Origin: Fidelibacterota bacterium
GTDB taxonomy: Bacteria > Fidelibacterota > UBA2242 > JAFGTP01
Assembly (NCBI GenBank): GCA_016934035.1
Contig: JAFGTP010000048.1
Coordinates: forward strand, 109,079 to 173,078
Direction of reading: 5' to 3'
DNA length: 64,000 nt
In this document: one piece after another, positions 37,004 to 45,597 of the stretch
Layout of the letters: each line of letters opens with the position of its first letter
Position numbering within the stretch: the first letter of the stretch is position 1
Program-made: the position numbers and the translations under genes
Notes under the pieces: generated by a model
Databases searched by the model: none
The model's input: only the letters and a program-made list of their open reading frames with translations
Told to the model about the DNA's origin: nothing

Positions 37004-38251
37004 TTATTCATTCTGAATATCCAAGCGGCCATTGGTATAATCAATTTCAATAATTTTATCCTCAAAAATATCGCATCCGAGGACTCCGTCTCTGACAATA
37101 ATTTCATTCTTATCCAAATGTTCATTTTCACAGGATATGGAAGAAAAATTTAATTGATATTGATCCAAAATAAGAACCAGATTTTCAAAAACAGTGTTTT
37201 GTTTTTTCTCCTTTCCTCCTGCGCCCATTTTTATTGCTGTTTTATTTTTCACCGGATCTAATTTTTGTTTTGTCAAAAAATTTGTGGAAAGGCTTGTGAC
37301 ATTCGCACCGCTATCGAAGAAAAAATTCACTTCCCGTCCCTCACTTGTATGTAAAATTGCCAGAGGCTGTGTAATCCAGATTAAATTTCGCTCGATTGAA
37401 TCCCGCTTTTCAGGTTGTGACAGAGAGATCAGGTCATTTTTAAAATCCATTTTCAGATGCATCTTACGAATGGCGTTTTCACCAATTATGCCATCAATTT
37501 TCAAAAAGGTGAAAATTTTAAACAGCTTGAAGGTCAGCTGTGATTGATCAATAATAATTGCGGGATGATTGACAATGGCAATATCACCGATTTCCATTTT
37601 TTGGATAATGCCGGGAAAAAAGCTGATATCATTTGTCGCCGTGCCCAAAGCTATCTCATCGGACTCGATCCTCATTACGCCACACTCTTTGGCAATATTC
37701 GAAGAAAGGACTGTCATGCTGGCACCCGTGTCAATCCAAAAATTATATTGCCGGCCATTTACCGACACTTTGATCATTGGTGTGCCGGAGATACTTTTTT
37801 CCATGGGCAGCGTCAAGGGGTTTGGTGGAAAGGACCATTGTTCATCAGGCGCCGTGGAATAGGCTTTTGCCACCAAAATATTGTCCTCACAGGAAGTTAC
37901 ATCCTTCCATTTACCCTGGAATACTGCAAGATCGCTTAACAATTGATCAGCACGGTTAAGCAGACATGTATCATTGGCATTTTCCAGAACTTCCCCCAAC
38001 AATGTTTCAGCCTTTTCAAAATCCCCTGTTTTCAGATGGGCCATCGCTTTCAAATAGTTTTGCTCGTGGATTTCAGTCGCCTCAAAATCCACAGCCAGAT
38101 TTTTTGATGACTCGATAGCATCCCGATATGGATGGGATGGCGGAGATGGAAGGGTGGTAGAAAGGGCCTCGGTAAAAATATTATCGGTGGTTGAAACGGT
38201 AATACAGCCTGACAACAGGAAAAGCAGCAAGAGCAGGAATTGTTTTTTCAT
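37004..38251 (-). CDS. Lipoprotein with two retropepsin-like aspartic protease domains
   Basis: 415 residues with a lipobox LLSGC (Cys16). Residues 55-125 are TPR-like. Two retropepsin-type half-protease domains follow: the first has Asp174 in IDTGAS, the second Asp313 in FDSGAN; each ends with an LG or IGENAI/LGCDIF flap motif. Two such halves in one chain could form a pepsin-like active site without dimerising, which is inference. Ribosome site AAAGGGAG. It heads a small operon with DUF2975 and HTH genes. Confidence 0.88.
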   Translation of the reverse strand: MKKQFLLLLLFLLSGCITVSTTDNIFTEALSTTLPSPPSHPYRDAIESSKNLAVDFEATEIHEQNYLKAMAHLKTGDFEKAETLLGEVLENANDTCLLNRADQLLSDLAVFQGKWKDVTSCEDNILVAKAYSTAPDEQWSFPPNPLTLPMEKSISGTPMIKVSVNGRQYNFWIDTGASMTVLSSNIAKECGVMRIESDEIALGTATNDISFFPGIIQKMEIGDIAIVNHPAIIIDQSQLTFKLFKIFTFLKIDGIIGENAIRKMHLKMDFKNDLISLSQPEKRDSIERNLIWITQPLAILHTSEGREVNFFFDSGANVTSLSTNFLTKQKLDPVKNKTAIKMGAGGKEKKQNTVFENLVLILDQYQLNFSSISCENEHLDKNEIIVRDGVLGCDIFEDKIIEIDYTNGRLDIQNE

Positions 38252-38353
38252 AATTTTCTCCCTTTTTGATTTTGAAGAAAATAAAAAATAATTTATTATA
38301 AAACAACAAAAAATTATCGTTTTTCAATAAAAATTTATTGTTTAAGATTTAAA

Positions 38354-39802
38354 TTACTTCAGGCCAAGTTCTTTACAGGTGCGGTATAAATTTGAAGGGG
38401 CCAATCCCAGTTTTGCCGCCACTTCCGTATCGGTTTTGCACATTTTTTTCACGAAAGTGATATATTCTCTTCTCAGTTCTTTTTCCATATCACGAAGAGA
38501 GAGAATCGCATGTTCATTAAAATTAAATACTTTTTTATTTTCGATTTTTCGTGAGACTGAGGCTGTCAGGGCTTCCTCAAGTATTCCATCGTCAATTTTT
38601 TCATCGGCAATCAGGAGCATTCTTTGGACGACATTTTGTAATTCACGAACATTCCCGTGCCATTTGTAATTCATCAGTTTTTCCATTGTAGAAGGTTTAA
38701 TAAAGGGCGGCAAGCTTCCCATTTTTGTTGAAAACTGAGCAATAAAATGATCAATCAGAATCGGAATATCTTCCAGATGTTCCTTTAAGGGCTCGACATT
38801 AATCTGCAAAACATTGAGTCGATAATAGAGGTCTTCGCGAAACGTCCCATTCTGGACCATTTCTTTCAGGTCTTTATTGGTGGCGGCAATGACCCTGACA
38901 TTGACTTTGTGGGCTTTTTGACGGCCGATTTTGTCGATTTCTCCTTCCTGCAAAACACGCAGCAGTTTGGCCTGGGCACTGAGGGGGAAGTCTCCGATTT
39001 CATCCAGGAAGAGGGTGCCGCCATCAGCCTGTTCAAAATACCCGGCCCGTTTTTCACCGGCCCCGGTAAAGGAGCCTTTTTCAAATCCGAAAAGTTCACT
39101 TTCAATTAGTTCATTGGGAATAGAGGCGCAATTCAGCGTGATAAATTTATCATATTTTCTTTTACTGAGGTAATGAATATTGGTAGCGATCAGTTCTTTG
39201 CCGGTACCTGATTCACCGTAAATCATGATATTAGCGTCAGTCTGACTATATTTTCTGATTCTGGATTTTAGTTTTTCGATTGCCTCAGAGTTTCCGATAA
39301 TCCGTTTTTTTTCTAGGGTTGATTGAATATTATTATCCAGTTTCCGGTCACTGCGAAGTTTTTCCACCTCCAGTTTCTTTTTGGTGTAAGCATTGATAAT
39401 ACCCAGGATAAAGTCAGTGGGCTGATAAATGATATCCTCGATATCGGCGGGATATTTGGTACAAAACCAGAAGGCGCCGGCTTTCATGAGGCTGTCAGCA
39501 AAATCAAAATTCGTCTGTTGAATGGTCATTTTGGTGATGACCAGGATCTGGACCACCGGATTGACTTTTTTTATTTCCGTGATCAGCTTTTCGCCCATCA
39601 ACCCGCCGGCAATCTGATAGTCCATAATGATAACATCATAGGTGTCCGGATTTTTGGTCAGTTCCTCCAGGGCCTTTTTCCCATTGGAAAAAGAAGAGAG
39701 GACGCGCAGATCATATTTGGAAAGTTTGAGTGTATTTTTCACGCGACGGGCATCAAATTCTTCATCTTCTATCAGCATGATATTTACTTGAATGACTGTC
39801 AT
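38354..39802 (-). CDS. Sigma-54-dependent response regulator (NtrC family), set 1
   Basis: 482 residues: receiver domain 1-130 with Asp61 in VIIMDYQ and acidic pair at 12-13, an AAA+ sigma-54 activation domain about 165-400 with Walker A GESGTGKE, the sigma-54 contact loop GSFTGA (a tolerated variant of GAFTGA), Walker B GGTLFLDEIGD, and a Fis-type HTH at the C-terminus (TEVAAKLGLAPSNLYR). It should activate sigma-54 promoters after phosphorylation by the kinase encoded 9 bp upstream. AAGGAAATACA precedes the ATG. Last gene of the GH5-SBP-kinase-regulator operon. Confidence 0.95.
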   Translation of the reverse strand: MTVIQVNIMLIEDEEFDARRVKNTLKLSKYDLRVLSSFSNGKKALEELTKNPDTYDVIIMDYQIAGGLMGEKLITEIKKVNPVVQILVITKMTIQQTNFDFADSLMKAGAFWFCTKYPADIEDIIYQPTDFILGIINAYTKKKLEVEKLRSDRKLDNNIQSTLEKKRIIGNSEAIEKLKSRIRKYSQTDANIMIYGESGTGKELIATNIHYLSKRKYDKFITLNCASIPNELIESELFGFEKGSFTGAGEKRAGYFEQADGGTLFLDEIGDFPLSAQAKLLRVLQEGEIDKIGRQKAHKVNVRVIAATNKDLKEMVQNGTFREDLYYRLNVLQINVEPLKEHLEDIPILIDHFIAQFSTKMGSLPPFIKPSTMEKLMNYKWHGNVRELQNVVQRMLLIADEKIDDGILEEALTASVSRKIENKKVFNFNEHAILSLRDMEKELRREYITFVKKMCKTDTEVAAKLGLAPSNLYRTCKELGLK

Positions 39803-39811
39803 TGTATTTCC

Positions 39812-41278
39812 TTACATTTTGGGTATTATAATAATGATAGCTGCGCCGCCATAGGCCGGGTTTTCCGCTTTCATTGTCCAGCCACATTTCCGGGTAGCGA
39901 TTTCAAAGGCAATATAACAACCATACCCTGAATTGACACTTTCTGTTTTGCTGCTGAAATTTTCCTTGAATATTTTTTGTATGCCATTGGCATCCCGCGC
40001 CAGCATCCCAGGTGGAATTCCCTTTCCATTGTCCTTGATATAGATATATCCTTTACGGTTTCTGCTGTCATAATGGGTCTTGATGGTAATCACCATCTCA
40101 TCCTGGCCGTTGTGCTCAATGGCATTTTGGATCAGGGGTTCAAAAACCTCCCAGATCACGTACTCATTGATTGCAACATTTTTAAGTTGCGGGTCCAGTT
40201 CCAGGATAAATTGATATCCCGAGTCCTGACCATAGACACGATTGAAAATGTGGTTCACCTGAAAAGTCAGAATTTCATTGATATTAGCGCAGAACATGGG
40301 GTTTCGGGTAGCATGAATCGGTGCGTCATACCATTTCATATCATAGATTACCCGGGAAACAAAATTAGCATATTTTGAGGTAATATATTTGAATGTTTCG
40401 ATATTGTCCACCGTCAGATTGCGTATTTCCTCTTTGATAAAACCCATGATCTTTTCGGCTTTGTGGTGGACGTGATAAATGCGCTTGGTAAAAAGAGATT
40501 CCTTGGCATATTCCACTTCCCTTTTCAGTTTGGCTTCACTTTCCCGGAAAAGGAGCTCCCGGGTCTCATCCCGTTCTTCTACAGTAAAGGAAGTAATGTA
40601 AAACATGGCCAGCAAACCAAATAAAACCAGGGAAGTGAAAAGAATGCTCATTTGATTATAGGTATCGACTATCTCTTCGGTAATGGATTCAATGTTGGGT
40701 GTAATTTTTAAATAAACGGCACCCTGGTATTCTCCCCGCAGGACCAAAGGAACATAATTATAAAAGGAATGATCTTCCCCCATGACGGAAACAATCTTTT
40801 CTGACCTTTTAAAAGTTTCCCTGAACTCCAGGAACTTGTTGGCAGCATATTCATGCCTGTTGTTTTCACTTTCCGGCAGCTGGTGCTGAAAAAAATAAGA
40901 GTACAAACTAAGTCCGTCATCAATGGCATAGATTTTATCATCCTTGGTAATCAGAATACAGATTTCATTGACATTTTCCTGTAGCATTTGCTGGGAAAAG
41001 ATGATATTAAAGGCCTCAATAATATCTTCCTGACTGGATTCCGTTGTATGTTTGTTCAGATTGTTTTCCAGCAATAATTCCAGAGAAGTGGTACTTAGAT
41101 TGGCGATTTTTTCGGCAGAATCCTTCTTGTAAAGGCTCATAGTTTTGGAAATCAGGGAATTGGATGAGAATTTATTCAAATAGGACAGGGCAAACTGAAA
41201 AACGGCCAGTATGATAAATAGTATAATGAAATGCTGGAGCTCAAAACTATGTTCGCGAATTCTTTTTATTAAACCCAT
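39812..41278 (-). CDS. Membrane sensor histidine kinase with atypical H box, set 1
   Basis: 488 residues: TM1 about 16-35, a periplasmic or extracytoplasmic sensor domain (36-208), TM2 about 209-230, a coiled region, a degenerate dimerisation/histidine region with His269, His271 and His272 in RIYHVHHKAE, and a HATPase_c domain (N box EPLIQNAIEHN, G1 KDNGKGIP, G2 SGYGCYIA). The H box lacks the usual HE/HD-L-P pattern. The gene is 8 bp after a solute-binding protein and 9 bp before a sigma-54 regulator, so the binding protein probably delivers the signal to its sensor domain. Confidence 0.88.
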   Translation of the reverse strand: MGLIKRIREHSFELQHFIILFIILAVFQFALSYLNKFSSNSLISKTMSLYKKDSAEKIANLSTTSLELLLENNLNKHTTESSQEDIIEAFNIIFSQQMLQENVNEICILITKDDKIYAIDDGLSLYSYFFQHQLPESENNRHEYAANKFLEFRETFKRSEKIVSVMGEDHSFYNYVPLVLRGEYQGAVYLKITPNIESITEEIVDTYNQMSILFTSLVLFGLLAMFYITSFTVEERDETRELLFRESEAKLKREVEYAKESLFTKRIYHVHHKAEKIMGFIKEEIRNLTVDNIETFKYITSKYANFVSRVIYDMKWYDAPIHATRNPMFCANINEILTFQVNHIFNRVYGQDSGYQFILELDPQLKNVAINEYVIWEVFEPLIQNAIEHNGQDEMVITIKTHYDSRNRKGYIYIKDNGKGIPPGMLARDANGIQKIFKENFSSKTESVNSGYGCYIAFEIATRKCGWTMKAENPAYGGAAIIIIIPKM

Positions 41279-41286
41279 GTTTTATC

Positions 41287-42624
41287 TCACTTAATGAATA
41301 CCTGATCGGAAAAAATAGTCCTGATAATATTGTCTGTTGCAACTTCAGCGCCAATTTTTCCGCGCAACGCCTGGTTGAGATAAAAAGAATAAATATCCGA
41401 TATTTTGGTGTAATTTTCAGAAACCGGACGGGTAACACTATGGTTTTCAATAATTTCTTTCAAATTATACTGAGTCAGTTCGCCCAGGACCTCTTTTTTA
41501 TCGTACATTTCGTTGGTAACAAAGAGAAATCTGGCTTCATTAAACATCAATTCCTGTATTTCATTGGACAGGATAAATTTGATGAACTTGACCGCCTCAT
41601 CCTTTTTGGTACAATTTTTTTTAATCATCAGGTTCCAGCCACCCTGGGAGGTCTTGAATGGCTTATCGCCAAAAGCAGGCAGCATGGCCATATCTAGCGT
41701 TGAAAAATGCTGCTGATCGGAATCAAAAGAAACCGTATCCACAGAACTGCTGAACCATCCTCTCAGAAAGGGCACATCATTGTATCTCATGTAGCGATAG
41801 GAACTGACTTCTGAAAAATCTGTCACCTCCAGGGGTGCTATTTTATGCTTATGGATCAGATCATGCATAAATTCAATGGCGTCAATGCTGGCTTTAGCAT
41901 TGATCTTCGTGCTATCGTCAAAAGATATTTGACCACCCATAGAGCCCACAATCTCTGCATAATTACAAATCAGCCCTTCATAGGCTTTCCCCTGAAATGA
42001 AAAGGTGTACTGTCCCGGGAAATAGGTTCGTGAAATATCGATCAACTGCTCCCAGGTCAGTGAATGTTTAAAATTATTTTCAATCTGGTCCCAATTCTTA
42101 ACTTTTTCAGCCATCAAGTCCCGTCGGTAAAATAGGACACCGATATCGAGATACATGGGAATACTTACCAGTGTGTTGTTAAAATAACTGTTAGCCATTA
42201 GACTGGGTAAAATTCGCTCTAGTTCTTCTTTTGCAAAATAGTTATCCAGGGGTTCCGCCCATTTGGCAAAGCGGGAGATCCAAATCAAGTCCACCGAAAA
42301 GACGTCGATAATGGAGTTATCCGTTCTCAGAGACCGGGCCAGTAGTTCTTTCCGTTCATTGGTCGTAAATTTGGTAAAGGGCAAATTGATGGGTACCACC
42401 TCAATCTCACCCTGATTGCGCTCATTGAAGAGGTCGATAACTTTTTGATGGGCCGGAGATATATTGTCCGCAAAATAGAGTTTGGTCACATTATTCGAGA
42501 TATGCCTCAGATTAAAAATGTCCAGAGAAATAAAATTGTAAATCAGAATGGCAATGATTGAGGCAATGAAAAACCCGAAAGCAATGTTATATTTTCCGAT
42601 TAATTTCTCTTTTTCCAATTTCAT
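41287..42624 (-). CDS. Membrane-anchored family 1 solute-binding protein, set 1
   Basis: 445 residues. An uncleaved-looking transmembrane anchor (about 13-32) is followed by a bacterial extracellular solute-binding family 1 fold (sugar-binding type): HQKVIDLFNERNQGEIEVV, PMYLDIGVLFYRRDL, TSQGGWNLMIKKN and the long C-terminal helices. No ABC permease or ATPase gene is nearby. Placed between the GH5 enzyme (2 bp) and the sensor kinase (8 bp), it is best read as a ligand sensor for the kinase rather than a transporter part. Oligosaccharides freed by the GH5 are the obvious ligand candidate. Confidence 0.88.
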   Translation of the reverse strand: MKLEKEKLIGKYNIAFGFFIASIIAILIYNFISLDIFNLRHISNNVTKLYFADNISPAHQKVIDLFNERNQGEIEVVPINLPFTKFTTNERKELLARSLRTDNSIIDVFSVDLIWISRFAKWAEPLDNYFAKEELERILPSLMANSYFNNTLVSIPMYLDIGVLFYRRDLMAEKVKNWDQIENNFKHSLTWEQLIDISRTYFPGQYTFSFQGKAYEGLICNYAEIVGSMGGQISFDDSTKINAKASIDAIEFMHDLIHKHKIAPLEVTDFSEVSSYRYMRYNDVPFLRGWFSSSVDTVSFDSDQQHFSTLDMAMLPAFGDKPFKTSQGGWNLMIKKNCTKKDEAVKFIKFILSNEIQELMFNEARFLFVTNEMYDKKEVLGELTQYNLKEIIENHSVTRPVSENYTKISDIYSFYLNQALRGKIGAEVATDNIIRTIFSDQVFIK

Positions 42625-42626
42625 AT

Positions 42627-43664
42627 TTACTCTTGAATCAAAGCGTTGACCAGGTAAGTGTTCCAGGTGCCATCAGCAGGATTGTAGATACCGAAGCCTG
42701 AACAAAACTCCCAGTATGCCCAGCTAAAGCCAAACTGCCCGGCACTATTTACGATAAAGGAGGTCCAGGTCGCCCGGGAAGCCATGTCCGCTTTTTTGTA
42801 TGCGCCGAATTCTCCAAGAAAAACCGGCATGTTCCGGGCGTCGGCAAAACTTTTGATCTGCTGAAAATGTTGCAATACCGCATATTGCTCGTCAGCAGTT
42901 CCCAGCCACTTTCGTCCCAGCCATTCATCGCTGCCATCGGTCCATTCCGCTCCCTGATGTGTAAATTGGAAAGGTTCATAATAATGGATTGTCAAAATGA
43001 GATTTTCTTCTCCTTCGGGAACAACCAATTTGTTCATATCAGAAATTCCGCCCCAGTTTGCCGTGCCGATGACCACCGGCCGGTCGGGATTGTGTTCCCG
43101 AATCAAAGTCAGGCATTCAGCCAGGTAATTGTTCCAGAGTTCTGCGGTGAGTTTGTTGTGAGGCTCATTTAGGATTTCAAAAAATAAATTCTGAGGAAAG
43201 TCCTTATAATGTTCTGACAACTGGGTCCAGATTGATAAAAGTTTGGCTTTGTTTTCTTCAGGATGTGTAAAGATCTCTTCAAAATGATGAATATTAATAA
43301 CCACCACAAGATCATTTTCCAGTGCAAGATTGACAACATGATCGACTCTTGCCAGAAAATCAGGAAAAATTGTAAATGGAGCCGTTTCAGTTGTATGGGC
43401 TGACCAGCGGATTGGAATTCGTACTCCAGTAAATCCCTTTTCCCGAATCATCGATAAATAATTATCCTGGATGGTAACGCCCCATTCGCCTTCATTGGGC
43501 GCTTCCAGGGCATTACCAAGGTTGATTGCCCGACCCAACGCTGCATTGGCGTCATAAATATTTTCAAACCGGATTTGCTCAACTTTGGGTTTGGATGTTT
43601 CTTCCTTACAGTTGAATAAAAATAAATTCAATAAACTTATTAGGATTAAAAATCTGTTTTTCAT
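42627..43664 (-). CDS. GH5 family endoglucanase-type lipoprotein
   Basis: 345 residues with a lipoprotein signal (Cys19 in LFNC). GH5 barrel with GRAINLGNALEAP, VRIPIRW (81-87), the acid/base Glu167 in EILNEPH, HYY (227-229) and the nucleophile Glu285 in FLGEFGA. It should cut cellulose or another beta-glucan at the cell envelope. ATG 43664 follows AAGGA by 8 nt; an in-frame TTG at 43670 is less likely. First gene of an operon with a solute-binding protein, sensor kinase and sigma-54 regulator. A perfect TTTATCA palindrome lies 10 bp before the ATG and abuts the ribosome site. Confidence 0.93.
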   Translation of the reverse strand: MKNRFLILISLLNLFLFNCKEETSKPKVEQIRFENIYDANAALGRAINLGNALEAPNEGEWGVTIQDNYLSMIREKGFTGVRIPIRWSAHTTETAPFTIFPDFLARVDHVVNLALENDLVVVINIHHFEEIFTHPEENKAKLLSIWTQLSEHYKDFPQNLFFEILNEPHNKLTAELWNNYLAECLTLIREHNPDRPVVIGTANWGGISDMNKLVVPEGEENLILTIHYYEPFQFTHQGAEWTDGSDEWLGRKWLGTADEQYAVLQHFQQIKSFADARNMPVFLGEFGAYKKADMASRATWTSFIVNSAGQFGFSWAYWEFCSGFGIYNPADGTWNTYLVNALIQE

Positions 43665-43673
43665 TAACAATCC

Positions 43674-43690
43674 TTTATCAATTTGATAAA
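43674..43690. promoter_or_regulatory. Palindromic operator candidate upstream of GH5/sensor operon
   Basis: TTTATCAATTTGATAAA, perfect. A half site TTTATCA recurs at 43694-43700, 20 bp away. Its place right at the ribosome site would suit repression of transcription start or elongation. Confidence 0.7.
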
Positions 43691-43750
43691 GAATTTATCA
43701 TAATCAGAAATGAAAAAAAAGGGTTTAATTCAAACACGGGGATAAATAAA

Positions 43751-43777
43751 AAAACCCGGACAATTCCGGGTTTTTTT
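43751..43777. terminator. Bidirectional rho-independent terminator
   Basis: CCCGGA/TCCGGG stem (43755-43760 with 43765-43770) flanked by A and T runs, so it forms a terminator on both strands. It ends the T9SS/FISUMP operon on the minus strand. Confidence 0.88.
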
Positions 43778-43808
43778 GGCACCTATCCACCAACAATGAG
43801 AGAAAAAA

Positions 43809-44660
43809 CTAATCTCGGACACACCGCACTGACATTCCATAATTTTTGCCCAGATTGGTTGGATCTAAATTCGTATTGTTATAATTCAATTTCCAACACT
43901 TGCCGGTATTTTCACTTTGTTGATCACTGGTCCAGAAATAGGCGTTTTCCCGCAAATAGGTGTATCCGGTGGAATGATGATCTCCTGCGGGCAGACCTCT
44001 AAAACCAAAAATATCACTGCCACCTCCGCTGGTTGAGTAGTGGTCCCTCCAATTATTTTCATCAGCCGTCTCTATGGATTTAAGTTTATGACCCGGATTA
44101 GTTCCAAGATAGGTTTTTAGTGCATCCCCTTCAGCCTGGCTTGGAACATGCCAGCCTGCCGGCGCCAGTTTCCCGGTATTGACTGCATACCAGTTGTAGA
44201 GGAACCCATATTTATCTGTATTGGAATTATCATCATTATAGATGCAGTAAGCACCCGTTGTTAATCCCAACCAGGCAGAATGCCCGGTGACATTTGGAAT
44301 AGACGAACCATCATTGTAACAAGTGGTTTGCAGGTTTTTTGCCATCCACCAACTATTATTGATTTTAACAGTTTTATAATTATTTCCATCAATGTCTATG
44401 ACATGACCTTCAATTTTTTCAAAAGTCACACTATCTAGATCTGAAAATGCTGCAACATAAGGGCTGACAACACCAGCATTGACATGATAAATCTCGATTG
44501 TGGATTCATCGGGAAAAAGAACTGTGGTAATATCATCCAGGGGTATTCTCACCAATGTTCCGTCTGATTGATGGACCCTGAGGTCACCGGTAACGGCCAA
44601 AAGGCCATTGGCAAGGATAATAAAAAACAACACAATCCAATAAAATTTTAATCGATACAT
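43809..44660 (-). CDS. FISUMP-domain exported protein, copy 2
   Basis: 283 residues with a signal peptide (about 1-22). The N-terminal part has two short ITTVLF/LDSVTF-type strands; a FISUMP (Fibrobacter succinogenes major paralogous) domain follows: DIDGNNYKTVKI, WWMAKNLQ, GFLYNWYAV, APAGWHVPS, FGFRGLPAG and YGMSVRCVRD at the end. FISUMP domains are surface-protein modules of unknown ligand. It is similar along its length to the copy at 45598-46479 and, like it, is preceded by a T9SS protein gene (10-bp gap). A terminator follows. Confidence 0.9.
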   Translation of the reverse strand: MYRLKFYWIVLFFIILANGLLAVTGDLRVHQSDGTLVRIPLDDITTVLFPDESTIEIYHVNAGVVSPYVAAFSDLDSVTFEKIEGHVIDIDGNNYKTVKINNSWWMAKNLQTTCYNDGSSIPNVTGHSAWLGLTTGAYCIYNDDNSNTDKYGFLYNWYAVNTGKLAPAGWHVPSQAEGDALKTYLGTNPGHKLKSIETADENNWRDHYSTSGGGSDIFGFRGLPAGDHHSTGYTYLRENAYFWTSDQQSENTGKCWKLNYNNTNLDPTNLGKNYGMSVRCVRD

Positions 44661-44670
44661 AATATCCCCC

Positions 44671-45489
44671 TTATTTCAGCAGCAACATTTTGGTTATTTT
44701 TATATCACGTTGTGATGTCAAACGGCAAAAATAAACACCGCTGGACAAACCCGCACCATCAAATTCAATCTGGTACCTTCCCGGATTTTGGTTTTCCGCA
44801 ACCAACACCTGAACCTCATTTCCCTGGGTATCATAGATTTTCAGGGTAATGAAATTTTGACAGGCAAGTTCGTAGGCGATGACGGTTCTGGGATTAAAAG
44901 GATTCGGGTAATTCTTTTCCAATCTGAAAGCAGTTGGAATTTCTACTTTTTCAAGATTGAGGACAACTTCAGGACTATATTCAAAGGTCCCGTCGTAATC
45001 CAATTGTTTCAACCTGTATTTCAGGTCCCTGTAGTGTGCAATATGTGCATCGGTGTAATGATAATATACCGGCACACTGCTGTTTCCTTCACCTTCAACA
45101 AACTTAACTTTTTCCCAGTTTGCGCCCCCCCCATGAGCCCGCTGGATCTCAAACCCGAGGTTATTCAATTCCGAGGCTGTTTCCCAGGAAAGAATTACAT
45201 CATTGCCCTTTTGGATTGCCCTGAATCCTGATAATTCCACCGGCAGCGATTGATCGCCATAAGGAACACTGCTGAAATACAGCTGCTCAATGCCTGTTAC
45301 CGCTTCGGGAATGACTGTTTTATTGTACAGTTCAAAATTGACATTCCCATTACTGAAAGTGATTTTCCTCAAATTGCTTAACAGTTCATGCTTTGAAGAA
45401 GAAGGTGTTCCTTTATCAATATTGACATATCCTTCATCAGCCAGCAAAAAGCAAAACATCAAAATCAACACTAAACTTATCCGTTTCAT
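44671..45489 (-). CDS. T9SS exported protein, copy 2 of tandem pair
   Basis: 272 residues: signal peptide about 1-17, a short N-terminal beta domain with repeated strands of LRKITF type, an Fn3-like domain about 85-180 (PVELSGFRAIQKGNDVILSW, NLGFEIQR, GYRLKQLD-like) and a T9SS tail from about 190 (EKNYPNPFNPRT). AGAGGAGAAAA supports ATG 45489. It is clearly paralogous to 46491-47300. No catalytic site. Surface adhesin or structural role possible. Confidence 0.88.
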   Translation of the reverse strand: MKRISLVLILMFCFLLADEGYVNIDKGTPSSSKHELLSNLRKITFSNGNVNFELYNKTVIPEAVTGIEQLYFSSVPYGDQSLPVELSGFRAIQKGNDVILSWETASELNNLGFEIQRAHGGGANWEKVKFVEGEGNSSVPVYYHYTDAHIAHYRDLKYRLKQLDYDGTFEYSPEVVLNLEKVEIPTAFRLEKNYPNPFNPRTVIAYELACQNFITLKIYDTQGNEVQVLVAENQNPGRYQIEFDGAGLSSGVYFCRLTSQRDIKITKMLLLK

Positions 45490-45597
45490 AATTTTCTCCT
45501 CTATTTTAAATATAAGCATCTACCCGTTTTTGAAAAATATCCAGTGGTCAGGCAAAATAAGAAAATCTCTACTGAAGTTTATAGGTATAAATAAAAT

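Noticed and set aside
38325..38340. Palindrome CAATAAA-AA-TTTATTG before the aspartic protease gene
   Set aside because: Only A/T-rich arms in an A/T-rich gap; chance is likely and no second copy was found.
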